Positions 1 to 8,976 of a DNA stretch of 64,000 nucleotides are shown here, piece after piece (position 1 is the stretch's first letter; each line of letters begins with the position of its first letter). The DNA lies in the NCBI RefSeq assembly GCF_016908975.1, contig NZ_JAFBEX010000009.1, positions 124,001 through 188,000 of the forward strand, in the 5' to 3' direction. Below the pieces are notes generated by a model. The model was not told the DNA's origin. It made no database searches and saw only the letters and a list, made by a program, of their open reading frames with translations. Origin of the DNA: Neobacillus cucumis. GTDB taxonomy: Bacteria > Bacillota > Bacilli > Bacillales > Cytobacillaceae. Both the position numbers and the translations under genes were made by a program.

Positions 1-60
1 GTATGAGAAAGTATTTATACCTATCAAGCTACCAATTGTAAAGTTCGTGTAAAATATAAA

Positions 61-87
61 AGATTGATAACCGCAGCTATCAATCTA
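61..87. terminator. hairpin downstream of the MFS gene
   Basis: A perfect 9-bp inverted repeat (AGATTGATA at 61-69, TATCAATCT at 78-86) closes an 8-nt loop. It lies just past the stop of the minus-strand MFS gene. No long T-run follows, so it may be a weak terminator. Confidence 0.4.
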
Positions 88-111
88 AATGTATGAGGTA
101 AATTGCTGATA

Positions 112-1380
112 TTAAGAAACACTCAAAACGGATTTTGCCTCTTTTTTTGCTTCTTTTATTAAACTAACACCTATCAATCCTATGAAAGAAAATAAGACAG
201 GAATAATGAATCCATAATGATAACCAACATTGATAGAATGTGGAGGGAATAAATCGAGTACATTTCCGAAAAAACTAGGCAATAAAACGGCGCTTAAGAA
301 GCCGCCCATATTGGCAAACCCAGATACAACCCCTACTTCTTTTACAGGAAATGATCCTCGTACAACACTGAAAGTTAACGAGCTTGCTCCATTTCCAAAA
401 CCGATGATAAAAAGTAAAATCACAACCATCATAAAGGGAGGATTCACGCCTAATAAAAACAACCCAATCCAACTAAACAACACAACCACATGCATCAAAG
501 TATATATTTTTTTAATAGAATCTAGTCTGCTTGTAATCCAGCTAACTAATGGGCCGCCAATCATGGCTCCAAAAAGTCCATACATAATAAGCTGGCTTGC
601 CTCTGACCGTGTTAACCCAAATACATGGATCCCGTATGGTACTCCCCACGAACCGATAAATCCTACATAGGTACCTACTACTCCAAAGTGGCAAAGAAAC
701 GTTGCCCATGCTTGACGAGTGGAAAACACACGGCGGAGGATTTTCCAGACACCTTCCATGTTTCGATCAGAACCTTTTTTCACTTCAGAAGCATCTATAA
801 ATAGTTTTTTCGGTTTAACTACTAAAACAGTATAAAGTAGATAGGATACCCCCGCTAAAATCATTCCAATACTAAGGAATGGTATTCTCCAGCCGGCGAT
901 TGAAATCCACATGGAAAACGGTATAGTGGCTGATAAAGAGCCCAATCCCGCCACTAATGAAATCATCCCCATTAATTTTACAAATTCCTGTGCCTTAAAC
1001 CATTGATTTAAAATTAAAACCAAGTTCACAAAAATCGTTGCATCTCCCATTCCTACAATCAGCCGTGAGAAAATTAACACATATTCATTGGGGGAAAGAC
1101 TGTAGGTCAGGCTTCCGATTCCATTAAGTAGTGTACCAAAAATAAGAAGTCGGTTGGGACCATACCGGTCTGCTAACAATCCCACAGGAATTTGAAGCCC
1201 TGCATACGCTAAAAATTGAATTCCACTCATAATACCTATTGTGGCAGCTGAAACATGAAATTCTTTCATTAATTGATCGGTGATAAGTCCAGGAGCCGTT
1301 CGTTGACTTACGATTAAAAAGTAAGCAAATAAAACGGTTCCAAATACGACCCATCTGTAGCCGCTCTCCTTTTTGTTCAT
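112..1380 (-). CDS. MFS family transporter
   Basis: A 422-residue major facilitator superfamily permease with about 12 hydrophobic segments. The MFS loop 2-3 signature is visible as GLLADRYGPNR near residue 66, and a charged cytoplasmic loop rich in Lys/Arg lies near the middle. The start chosen is the ATG at 1380, preceded by AAGGGGGA at a good distance; the reading frame is open further upstream but has no ribosome binding site there. The substrate cannot be read from the sequence; the protein resembles the sugar-phosphate/anion permease branch. It stands alone, divergent from nothing close, 230 bp downstream of the rpiA-like gene on the same strand, with a hairpin terminator between them. 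Confidence 0.85.
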   Translation of the reverse strand: MNKKESGYRWVVFGTVLFAYFLIVSQRTAPGLITDQLMKEFHVSAATIGIMSGIQFLAYAGLQIPVGLLADRYGPNRLLIFGTLLNGIGSLTYSLSPNEYVLIFSRLIVGMGDATIFVNLVLILNQWFKAQEFVKLMGMISLVAGLGSLSATIPFSMWISIAGWRIPFLSIGMILAGVSYLLYTVLVVKPKKLFIDASEVKKGSDRNMEGVWKILRRVFSTRQAWATFLCHFGVVGTYVGFIGSWGVPYGIHVFGLTRSEASQLIMYGLFGAMIGGPLVSWITSRLDSIKKIYTLMHVVVLFSWIGLFLLGVNPPFMMVVILLFIIGFGNGASSLTFSVVRGSFPVKEVGVVSGFANMGGFLSAVLLPSFFGNVLDLFPPHSINVGYHYGFIIPVLFSFIGLIGVSLIKEAKKEAKSVLSVS

Positions 1381-1553
1381 CTTGAAGTATCCCCCTTGTC
1401 TATATCCATGGTGCACTTTTAACATTTCTCACTATAAATAACATCCGCTTCTAATTATAAACTGAAACAAAATCATTACAATTGGTAAATGAGTAAAATC
1501 TGTTGATTAATGAACAAATTTATTAATAATGTCGTTTATCTATTTCTAGATTC

Positions 1554-1593
1554 AAAGTAAAAAGGCAAGCTTAATTGCTTGCTCTTTTACTTT
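1554..1593. terminator. bidirectional Rho-independent terminator after the rpiA-like gene
   Basis: A near-perfect 17-bp stem: AAAGTAAAAAGGCAAGC at 1554-1570 pairs with GCTTGCTCTTTTACTTT at 1577-1593 around a 6-nt loop, with one mismatch. It sits right after the rpiA-like stop codon. Confidence 0.75.
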
Positions 1594-1610
1594 AGGTTTT
1601 TAACTCCGGT

Positions 1611-2312
1611 TTATACCATTGGCGATTCAACTTTTGAAATCACTCTAACATCGTTTTTCTCTGCAATAATGAGCTTTGTAACTTCCTTTGTAAATAGACC
1701 GGTTCCGATAACTCCATCAATATTGTTTAAATAATCATTAAGCTCATTAAAATCATTTACGGATTGAAATTGGACGTCGATCAAGAAATTACCGTCGTCC
1801 GTTATGGTGTAACCATCCTTTATACTGCTTCTTCTAACAGTAGGCTCCCCACCGATTTTTTTTACATTTTTTATTACATAGCTTAAGGAATCTTTTATAA
1901 CTTCCAGTGCGATAGGATATTTACAGCTTAATGTATCTGAGTACTTTTCTTCATCTATGAGCAAGATATACTCTTTAGCCATGGCAGCAATTAATTTCTC
2001 TTTTGTATGGACGCCGCCCCCGCTTTTTGAAGCATAAAAGTTTTTGTCTACCTCTCCACATCCATCAAAGGCAACATCCACCTCATCTACAAAATAGGTT
2101 TCCAGCACTTCTATACCCTTTTCCACACAACGCCTTTTTGTATCATAAGATGGGGTTACCACTTTTACCTTTAATCCATTTTTGATTTCTTCATCCAATA
2201 ATTCTATTAAGCATTCAATATTTCTACCAGCACCTAATCCGATAATAAAATCATGGTGAATATATTTCATTGCTTCCTTGGCACAAAGTTTTCTTAACTC
2301 ATTAGCATCCAC
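1611..2312 (-). CDS. RpiA-like ribose-5-phosphate isomerase homologue (divergent)
   Basis: A 233-residue homologue of ribose-5-phosphate isomerase A, the enzyme that interconverts ribose 5-phosphate and ribulose 5-phosphate. The fold signatures align: GLGAGRN (normally GLGTGST) near residue 30, DGCGEVD (normally DGADEID), and KSGGGVHTKEK (normally KGGGGALTREK) retaining the Lys and Glu. The second catalytic-site Asp (D84 in E. coli numbering) is replaced by Gly, and the phosphate-binding T/S residues are changed. GTG at 2312 is the start, with GGAGG 8 nt upstream; the TTG further upstream lies inside that ribosome binding site. It may act on another sugar phosphate or have lost isomerase activity. 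Bacilli usually rely on RpiB, so this is likely an accessory paralogue. Confidence 0.75.
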   Translation of the reverse strand: MDANELRKLCAKEAMKYIHHDFIIGLGAGRNIECLIELLDEEIKNGLKVKVVTPSYDTKRRCVEKGIEVLETYFVDEVDVAFDGCGEVDKNFYASKSGGGVHTKEKLIAAMAKEYILLIDEEKYSDTLSCKYPIALEVIKDSLSYVIKNVKKIGGEPTVRRSSIKDGYTITDDGNFLIDVQFQSVNDFNELNDYLNNIDGVIGTGLFTKEVTKLIIAEKNDVRVISKVESPMV

Positions 2313-2363
2313 ATTATTTACCTCCAAATTTTTAAAAAATAAACATCCAACATTATTTAGATT

Positions 2364-3164
2364 TTAACTACTCGCACTAGTATAATTCGCAAGAGCAAAC
2401 TTCCAGAATCGACGAGCCAGCCAAAAGAACACAACTGCGACAATAAGCGACGCAACGGTTGTTCCACCATCCCACTTTCCAATTAAAGAACTTGCCGGGG
2501 TAAAGGTAAGAAACGCAGCAGGTAAGACATACGTTAATGCCATGCGCATCCACCCTTTATACATCGTGATAGGAAACCGGGTTGTTTCAAAAAAGGAGTT
2601 GAATAAGAAGGATAAATCATCCATTCGAATCACCCAAAAAGCTGTGGTCATTAATAACATCCATAATGAATAAATGATCAATAACGCAGCAAAAATGCTA
2701 ATTACAAAGAACCCTACATCCAGTAAAGACGGGATGAAATGTTTTTGAAAGAGACCATAGATCATTAAGCCAATCCCTAAAACAACATCAATCAAACGCC
2801 AGAATACCAGGTGCCGCAGACTGACAAAAAACATACTATCCACTGGTTTTGTCAGGACATAATCTAATGTTCCCAATCGAATATGCAAAAGTAGTCTCGG
2901 CATATTCGGGCGAAGAGCGAAATCAATCAATCCTTGCAAGGTATTATAAATACCAAGCAGGATTAAAACATCTGCGTATACCCAACCACCTAATTGATCC
3001 GTCTGATAAAAGAAAATTTGAACCATTAAAACCGAAACAATGATACCAAATATGCTTGAAAAGAGATTGCCAATAAACTCGCTTCGATATTCTAGCTCTT
3101 CTACTAGACATGTTCGAAAAAATTCTTTAAATATCCGCCAATAACGACCCATGTTATCCACCAA
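2364..3164 (-). CDS. ABC-2 type permease (DUF990 family), second permease of the operon
   Basis: A 266-residue membrane protein with about six hydrophobic segments, of the DUF990/ABC2_membrane_6 type. It is the last gene of a three-gene minus-strand operon (ATPase, permease, permease). Its start overlaps the end of the preceding permease gene by 11 bp, which indicates translational coupling. The two permeases are similar in size and layout and probably form a heterodimeric exporter with the upstream ATPase. Substrate is unknown; relatives are annotated as multidrug or antibiotic efflux pumps without firm evidence. Confidence 0.85.
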   Translation of the reverse strand: MVDNMGRYWRIFKEFFRTCLVEELEYRSEFIGNLFSSIFGIIVSVLMVQIFFYQTDQLGGWVYADVLILLGIYNTLQGLIDFALRPNMPRLLLHIRLGTLDYVLTKPVDSMFFVSLRHLVFWRLIDVVLGIGLMIYGLFQKHFIPSLLDVGFFVISIFAALLIIYSLWMLLMTTAFWVIRMDDLSFLFNSFFETTRFPITMYKGWMRMALTYVLPAAFLTFTPASSLIGKWDGGTTVASLIVAVVFFWLARRFWKFALANYTSASS

Positions 3165-3927
3165 CCGCCTGATTTTTCTTTAATCCAGCCTTCCATAGCC
3201 ACCCGATGGCTCCAATGAGAAGTACAGTCCAAATGAAAGAACCGATAAATCCAACCATTAAGGTTTGCTGATCGGCGGATTTGGTGAGAATTTCTAAAGG
3301 AAAGCCGATCATATAACGGTAAGGTAAGAAGGTACTGATTTGTTTCACAATCGGTGGTAACAGAGAAAATGGGGCGATACGGCCCGAAATAAATAATGAA
3401 ACGGTTTCGAACGTTGCATAGACAGCGGTCACTTTGGTCATCCAAAAACCCAAAATGCCAAACATAAAACTAAAAGCAAATCGAATAATCGCACCAAGCA
3501 CCAGCGCTGCTAAAAATAATCCCCATTGGCTGAATGATAAATGTAATTGAAGAGAAGGAATAAAAATTGATAAAATGAGCCAACATGGTACCAAAATAAC
3601 TAAAAACAAACCTTTATAAACAATATTTTCAGCAATCGCCCAATGAATCGGATGAAAAGGTCGAACGATTTGATAGGAAAACGTTCCTTCCCGTATTTGT
3701 CGATCCATTTCCCAAATGTCCCAAGCACTCGTTAAGCGTTCTACCATGATTAAGGAAATAAAGTACAAAATAAAAGTATCTCCCTGATCTGGATAAATAT
3801 TAATCCAGACCATCATGGTAATTAAAGGCTGGACCATGGTTCCAAACATCCATACCATCGTCGAGAGTTGATAAGAAAACATCTCAACATACTTCATCCG
3901 TAAAATGGCTCGATATTTAGTAATCAT
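3154..3927 (-). CDS. ABC-2 type permease (DUF990 family), first permease of the operon
   Basis: A 257-residue, roughly six-helix inner-membrane permease of the same family as the next gene. It begins with a short basic cytoplasmic segment (MITKYRAILRMKYVEMF) followed by hydrophobic helices, as is typical of ABC-2 permeases. It overlaps both neighbours by 11 bp, so the three cistrons are tightly coupled. It contains no ATP-binding motif and depends on the ATPase encoded upstream. Confidence 0.85.
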   Translation of the reverse strand: MITKYRAILRMKYVEMFSYQLSTMVWMFGTMVQPLITMMVWINIYPDQGDTFILYFISLIMVERLTSAWDIWEMDRQIREGTFSYQIVRPFHPIHWAIAENIVYKGLFLVILVPCWLILSIFIPSLQLHLSFSQWGLFLAALVLGAIIRFAFSFMFGILGFWMTKVTAVYATFETVSLFISGRIAPFSLLPPIVKQISTFLPYRYMIGFPLEILTKSADQQTLMVGFIGSFIWTVLLIGAIGWLWKAGLKKNQAVGG

Positions 3928-4897
3928 GTGATTCCTCCTGAAAAGCTAAGGTAATCACTTCTTCCATCGGCGGGTCTTGGATATTGAGGTCATTAATTTC
4001 AAAATTAGCAAGCAGTTCAGATGAAACAATCGGTACACGGTCTCGAGCGACTCGAAGTGTCAGTCTTCCATCTTCAAATGAAACAACATCCCCGAAGGAC
4101 TCCCATCGACCGTGTGACCCAGAAGGAAGTCGAACCTCTAACAATTTATATGGAGTTAATCTTTCCGTTAAAACTTGTAACTCTCCATCGTAAAGTAGTT
4201 TCCCATGATTTATAATTAATACTCGCTCACAAAGGGCGGTTACATCTCCCATATAATGAGAGGTTAGCAGAATAGTAGTTTTATATTCACGATTATACTT
4301 GGCAATAAATTGACGCACCTTTTCTTGCGTATCCACATCCAAGCCAATCGTCGGTTCATCTAAGAAAAGAATTGATGGACGATGTAATAACGAGGCAGCC
4401 AATTCACATTTCATTCGCTGACCAAGGCTAAGGTTCCGAACAGGTTTTCCAAGTAATGGTTCTAATTCTAGCAATTCAACCAGTTCGTCTAGGGTCTGCC
4501 TAAACACTTTTTCATCTATTTCATAGACACTTTTATTAACTAGAAAGGTTTCCATCGGCGGGATATCCCAAATCAATTGACTTTTCTGCCCCATGACCAA
4601 ACTCATGATTTTTTTATATTCATTCTTCTGTTCCTGTGGTTTAAAACCGTTCACTTCAATTTTTCCAGAAGAGGGATGCAACAGGCCGGCTAACATTTTA
4701 ATCGTTGTTGTTTTACCAGCCCCATTGGGTCCTAAGAAACCCACGATTTCACCTGTATTAATGGAAAAGGATACATCCTTTACCGCATCAACGGTTTGGT
4801 ATTCCCGTTTGAATAAACTGCGTAATGCTTCTGACCATCCCTCCTGTCTGACATGGACACGAAAAGACTTATTTAAATCTTGAACTTGAATAGACAT
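3917..4897 (-). CDS. ABC transporter ATP-binding protein of a DUF990-type exporter
   Basis: A 326-residue cytoplasmic ABC ATPase, first gene of the operon. Walker A is GPNGAGKT at residues 56-63, the signature is LSLGQ, Walker B is ILFLDEPTIGLD, and the H-loop is in LLTSHYMGD. About 80 C-terminal residues beyond the core domain resemble the regulatory tail found in NatA/CcmA-like drug exporter ATPases. The ATG at 4897 has GGAGGAAAC directly upstream. It supplies energy to the two permeases encoded downstream. Confidence 0.9.
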   Translation of the reverse strand: MSIQVQDLNKSFRVHVRQEGWSEALRSLFKREYQTVDAVKDVSFSINTGEIVGFLGPNGAGKTTTIKMLAGLLHPSSGKIEVNGFKPQEQKNEYKKIMSLVMGQKSQLIWDIPPMETFLVNKSVYEIDEKVFRQTLDELVELLELEPLLGKPVRNLSLGQRMKCELAASLLHRPSILFLDEPTIGLDVDTQEKVRQFIAKYNREYKTTILLTSHYMGDVTALCERVLIINHGKLLYDGELQVLTERLTPYKLLEVRLPSGSHGRWESFGDVVSFEDGRLTLRVARDRVPIVSSELLANFEINDLNIQDPPMEEVITLAFQEESHDY

Positions 4898-4979
4898 GTT
4901 TCCTCCAACGATGAATTAGTAATCATTCTCTATAAGTATAGATATAACAATTGCAGTAGGACAAGTATAAAAATCGATT

Positions 4980-5816
4980 TTAATTTGAATACGCGCTCAT
5001 ATGCGCAAATGTATAGTTTGCCATCGTTTGAATATCGTTGTATTTTGATCGCTTATTCGACTTCATGACGACAGAAATGACTTCCTGGTCGCCCTTTTTT
5101 AAATATTCAACTAGCGTATGTTGTGCTGCATCCGTAAAACCAGGTTTTCCAGCAATGGCGTGGGGATTGTTATAAAAGTGAAATAAATTTCGGATGTTTT
5201 TTTCTTGTCTGCTTGTCTTAATTTGGGTGGTTCGGGTAGTCATAACATCCAGTACATTGCGATGTTTAATCGCTTCTCTAGTAATTAGAGCCATATCATA
5301 GGGTGTTGTATAATGGTTGAAGTGATGGAGGCCATTTGCTGTTACGAAATGGGTGTTTTGAAGACCCCATTGTTTGACCCTTTGATTCATAAGGTCTGCG
5401 AACCCTGTTTCACTGCCAGCCACGTTTTCCGCTATCACAACCGCTACATCATTTGCACTCAATAATAATAAGGCCTTCATCGCGTCTAGTTTAGAAATTC
5501 TTTCTCCTGCAGTTAGTCCAAAACATATGCATTCTTGATTAGCCGCATGACGACTAACCGTTAAAATTTCCCCATCTTTCATTTGTTCATCCAAAATTGT
5601 GGCCGTTAATACCTTCGTCATACTTGCCGGATACGCTCTTGCATGAGCATTTTTGTTATAGAGAATCTCGCCTGTCACGGCATTGATCGCGACTCCGAAC
5701 TCTCCTGCTATGGAAGGCGTGTCGATTTCCGCTTTACTCACCTTCTTTAATAACGATCCATTTAAAATCAAAAGGACTAAAATGGTACTTACTACGAGTT
5801 TCTTGATGTTTACCAT
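4980..5816 (-). CDS. D-alanyl-D-alanine carboxypeptidase (peptidase S11, DacF-like)
   Basis: A 278-residue low-molecular-mass penicillin-binding protein that would trim the terminal D-Ala from peptidoglycan stem peptides outside the membrane. An N-terminal hydrophobic segment (residues 7-20) serves as signal or anchor. The active-site motifs are SMTK at 65-68 and SAN at 120-122. The third motif, normally KTG, reads KPG at 224-226 followed by FT, so the usual Thr is replaced by Pro. The protein ends soon after that domain, so it lacks the C-terminal beta domain and amphipathic anchor of DacA. The ATG is preceded by GGGGGGA. It is monocistronic. Confidence 0.85.
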   Translation of the reverse strand: MVNIKKLVVSTILVLLILNGSLLKKVSKAEIDTPSIAGEFGVAINAVTGEILYNKNAHARAYPASMTKVLTATILDEQMKDGEILTVSRHAANQECICFGLTAGERISKLDAMKALLLLSANDVAVVIAENVAGSETGFADLMNQRVKQWGLQNTHFVTANGLHHFNHYTTPYDMALITREAIKHRNVLDVMTTRTTQIKTSRQEKNIRNLFHFYNNPHAIAGKPGFTDAAQHTLVEYLKKGDQEVISVVMKSNKRSKYNDIQTMANYTFAHMSAYSN

Positions 5817-6025
5817 GCTTTCCCCCCGTTTTACGACCCTTTTTCATTGGTTACTCCAGCTGATTATCCGTTATATTTTGTTCCATTTTTACTACAAATA
5901 CACAAAAAAATCAGGGACCGCCACAGCAGTCACTCCTTGATAAATAATTAACTTAGGCCTTCATCCAATCATAATTAGGTAAATGCTCATACTTTACCTG
6001 TAACCATACACGAAAGGCTGATATT

Positions 6026-6190
6026 ATGTATTATTACATCATTTTACATCCCTACCATCATCACATTCATTACAATCCTTGGCATGGACCGATATTTCCT
6101 CCCATTATTCCGCCCCCGCCGGTACCACCTGCCGCAGTTATCTATCGGAATTTGCTGAATACTTACCATTCTGATATGCTTTTCCATTAA
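6026..6190 (+). CDS. small His/Tyr/Pro-rich protein, unknown
   Basis: A 54-codon open frame starting MYYYIILHPYHHHIHY and containing a PPIIPPPPVPP stretch. A GAAAGG ribosome binding site lies 8 nt before the ATG, which supports translation. Composition is dominated by His, Tyr, Pro and Ile, like several small spore-coat or surface proteins in Bacillus and like metal-binding His-rich peptides. I do not recognise the family. No promoter was identified with confidence. Confidence 0.5.
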   Translation: MYYYIILHPYHHHIHYNPWHGPIFPPIIPPPPVPPAAVIYRNLLNTYHSDMLFH

Positions 6191-6316
6191 TTTTTCTATT
6201 GCCTTCTTTTTAGTTTCCCCCCTTATGTATTACATCTTTTTAAAATCTATATACTGTTATCCTTCAAGTAATGCATTATGATATTAGTAAGAGAAAATTT
6301 TAAGGGGGGCATTTAG

Positions 6317-7129
6317 TTGAAATTAGTTTCAATATGTCCGAGCAATACGGAATTAATAGCGTATTTAGGGTTAACTACTTCATTAATTGCAGTGGACAAT
6401 TTTTCCGATTGGCCTGAAGAAATCAAACAGCTTCCAAAGCTTGGACCAGATTTGGAAATAGATATGGACAAAGTGGAAAAATTGCACCCTGACTTGGTGT
6501 TAGCGTCTCTATCTGTTCCAGGCATGGAACGGAATATTATGGAACTGGAAAAACGAAATATACCGTATGTGATTGTACCTAATCCTCAAACTTTACAGGA
6601 AGTCGGAGACTGTCTTTTATTTGTTGGAAAAGCAACGAAAACTGAGGATAAAGCAAAACAAGTGTATGAAAAATTCATTGGCATTTTGGAGAATTTTGAC
6701 TCACTAAGTAATCAGGTAGATACACGTAAAACTCTTTATTGGGAATGGTGGGCAAAGCCTATCTTTACTCCAGGTGCGGGGAGCTGGTTAACAGAACTAA
6801 GTAAGCTTGCAGGTGGAAGAAACATATTTGAAGATAGAATGGAAGCAAGCGTTCAAACGGATTGGGAAGACGTAAGACTCCGAAATCCTGACATCATCTG
6901 CGTGGTATGGGTGGGTGTACAGAAAAACAAGGTTAATCCACAAGTAATCCTAAAGCGTCCAGGGTGGGAAGATATAAAAGCAATTAAAAATAATCACCTC
7001 TACATTCTAGACGAACCGCTTTTTTGCAGACCGTCCCCTCGGCTGTTAAACGGAATGGCTAAAATGGGATATCTTCTACATCCTGAAATATATCCAAAAT
7101 ATCATGATGGTAATGATTTGTTACTTTAG
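6317..7129 (+). CDS. BtuF-like cobalamin/iron-siderophore binding-fold protein without signal peptide
   Basis: A 270-residue protein of the TroA/BtuF helical-backbone solute-binding fold (periplasmic binding protein class III). It opens directly with the conserved core (KLVSICPSNTELIAYLG) and has no signal peptide or lipobox, so it is predicted to be cytoplasmic. The start is TTG at 6317, with AAGGGGGG about 7 nt upstream. NCBI-type names for such proteins are 'cobalamin-binding protein'; ligand and role are not established. No BtuC/BtuD-like transport genes are adjacent. A 55-bp palindrome follows the stop codon immediately. Confidence 0.8.
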   Translation: MKLVSICPSNTELIAYLGLTTSLIAVDNFSDWPEEIKQLPKLGPDLEIDMDKVEKLHPDLVLASLSVPGMERNIMELEKRNIPYVIVPNPQTLQEVGDCLLFVGKATKTEDKAKQVYEKFIGILENFDSLSNQVDTRKTLYWEWWAKPIFTPGAGSWLTELSKLAGGRNIFEDRMEASVQTDWEDVRLRNPDIICVVWVGVQKNKVNPQVILKRPGWEDIKAIKNNHLYILDEPLFCRPSPRLLNGMAKMGYLLHPEIYPKYHDGNDLLL

Positions 7130-7183
7130 AATCAAGGGGACGGTTCTTCTGATTTGGAATCAGAAGAACCGTCCCCTTGATTC
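7129..7183. repeat. 55-bp palindromic repeat, copy 1 (GGGGACGGTTCTTCTG family)
   Basis: A long perfect inverted repeat whose arms contain AAGGGGACGGTTCTTCTG and its complement, ending in GAATC/GATTC. It begins at the last base of the BtuF-like stop codon. A second copy is at 9330-9384 and a single arm at 59454-59477. It could act as a terminator, but the short tight loop and dispersed copies fit a REP-like mobile palindrome. Confidence 0.9.
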
Positions 7184-7253
7184 GAAGAATGATTTAACCT
7201 AAATAGTTAAGAATAAGGAGTAAATTGACGTTTAACATAAGGCGGAATTTTTG

Positions 7254-7808
7254 ATGAAACCTCCGAAGATTTATCAAGATGAATTAGAAAAACTCACGGA
7301 AATGAACAATAAGGCTCAGGAGATAAAGTTTGATATATGGAATGATCATGTAGTTTTTACTGCTCATTGGTGGATTACAGTTTTCTTAACGATCGTCCCT
7401 TGGATCTTATGGTTTTTTTTTCGTAAAAAGGATAGTTCAAGCCGCTTGTTATTTGCTGGCTTTTTCTCCATGATTGTTTCAATACTATTTGATTTCATAG
7501 GTACAAAACTTGGATTTTGGTTATATTATTATGACTTAATGCCATTCATCCCTTCGTTTTCACCTTGGGATATTACCCTAATTCCTGTACTTATTATGTC
7601 TTTAATTCAAATTAAACCAAGTGTAAATCCATTTGTGAAAGCCCTATTATTCAGCATAATTGCTTCATTTATTGGAGAACCCTTGTTTCGCCATTTCGGA
7701 TTTTACAAACCAATTAAATGGGATTCTCTCTATTCCTTTCCAATTAATTATTGTATTTTTTTAATTGCTTATTTTCTCAGTAGACGAAAGTCATTTAATG
7801 AAGTGTAA
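7254..7808 (+). CDS. CBO0543 family integral membrane protein (paralogue 1)
   Basis: A 184-residue membrane protein with about four to five transmembrane helices after a polar N-terminus of about 35 residues. The pattern W-W near the first helix, FDFIGTKLGFWLYYYDLMP in the middle and FxHFGFYKxxxWD near the end matches the family annotated as CBO0543. The ATG at 7254 is preferred over the adjacent TTG because AAGGCGG lies 8 nt upstream. Function unknown. Related proteins are encoded at 15373-15930 and 34432-34923 of this window. Confidence 0.75.
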   Translation: MKPPKIYQDELEKLTEMNNKAQEIKFDIWNDHVVFTAHWWITVFLTIVPWILWFFFRKKDSSSRLLFAGFFSMIVSILFDFIGTKLGFWLYYYDLMPFIPSFSPWDITLIPVLIMSLIQIKPSVNPFVKALLFSIIASFIGEPLFRHFGFYKPIKWDSLYSFPINYCIFLIAYFLSRRKSFNEV

Positions 7809-7877
7809 ATTTATATTTAGGAAGCATTAAAATGGGATGTTTAAGGTTAAATTATAGGAAACAGGAGGGATGAATGA

Positions 7878-8879
7878 ATGACTTCTAGTGCAGTTCCGAT
7901 CACTTCATCAGAATTGGCAAATTTGTGGATGGCTTTTCAAGAAAAAACGATGATCCTCAGGATAGTAGAGCATTTTATGGAACATGCGGAAAATGAAGAA
8001 AAAGAACTTCTACAGTCACATTATAATGGGGCTTTATATGCCATTGAGACCATTACGGGAATTCTCCAACAAGAAGGTGCGGTCATCCCGATTGGTTTTA
8101 CTGAAAAAGATATACATAAAGGTGTTCCAAAGTTATATGATTTCTTTTATGATATTATGTATTTGCACTTAATGACGAAAGTGGAAATGAGCCTTTATTC
8201 CCTCTTTTGCGGCATGTCCTATCGCAAAGACATTAATAATTTTTTTATCAAGTTGACCGCAGAAGCAGAAGAAATGAACTTACAAGCTACACAATTCCTT
8301 TTAGAAAAAGGCGTGTTGGTACGTCCAGCCCTTGTAACGATGCCTAAAGAGGTACATTTTGTACAAGATAAGGACTACCGCAGTGGGTTCCATTTATTCG
8401 GAGACCTAAGGTCCCTAAATACAGTCGAAGTCTCGCTGATTCATCATGCGATTGAAACGAACCTTGTCGGAATGCAATTAATGATTGGATTTGCTCAAGT
8501 GGCTTCAAATAATGAGGTACAAGACTATCTTGTCCAAGGAATGAAATTGTCCAAAAAAATCGAAATGGATTTAGGAGAATTTTTACGGCAAAGTTTTATT
8601 GAACCTCCGGCTACACATGCAGGTAAAGCAACTACGTCAAAAATAGCACCCTTTTCTGACAAATTAATGATGTATAACACCGGTTTGCTAGCATCCTTTG
8701 GACTCGGTAGCAATGCTTTAGGCGGTGCATTTAGTTTACGAAGTGATTTACCGATCAAAATGGCGCGCCTTGCAGCAGATATTTTCACCTTTGCTCAAGA
8801 TGGCGGAAAACTTATGATTAAAAATGGCTGGATGGAAGAACCTCCTCAAATTGAGGATCGAATTCAATTAACGAAATAA
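7878..8879 (+). CDS. DUF3231 family protein
   Basis: A 333-residue, mostly helical soluble protein made of two similar halves of about 165 residues; each half begins with a Ser/Thr-rich start, then helices with conserved His/Glu such as MEHAENEEK and IHHAIETN. This layout matches DUF3231, common in spore-forming Bacilli and with a ferritin-like helical look. Function unproven. AGGAGGG 8 nt upstream selects the last of three nearby ATG codons. A strong terminator follows. Confidence 0.85.
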   Translation: MTSSAVPITSSELANLWMAFQEKTMILRIVEHFMEHAENEEKELLQSHYNGALYAIETITGILQQEGAVIPIGFTEKDIHKGVPKLYDFFYDIMYLHLMTKVEMSLYSLFCGMSYRKDINNFFIKLTAEAEEMNLQATQFLLEKGVLVRPALVTMPKEVHFVQDKDYRSGFHLFGDLRSLNTVEVSLIHHAIETNLVGMQLMIGFAQVASNNEVQDYLVQGMKLSKKIEMDLGEFLRQSFIEPPATHAGKATTSKIAPFSDKLMMYNTGLLASFGLGSNALGGAFSLRSDLPIKMARLAADIFTFAQDGGKLMIKNGWMEEPPQIEDRIQLTK

Positions 8880-8910
8880 ATATATATCCCACTATCAGTT
8901 AGATACAAAT

Positions 8911-8950
8911 GACAAAATAGCTGTCTCAGATGACAGCTATTTTGTCTTTC
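8911..8950 (+). terminator. terminator of the DUF3231 gene
   Basis: A perfect 15-bp stem (GACAAAATAGCTGTC at 8911-8925 and its complement at 8932-8946) with a 6-nt loop, followed by TTTC. Confidence 0.85.
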
Positions 8951-8976
8951 ATCTCATGCTCCACCTACGCATGGGA

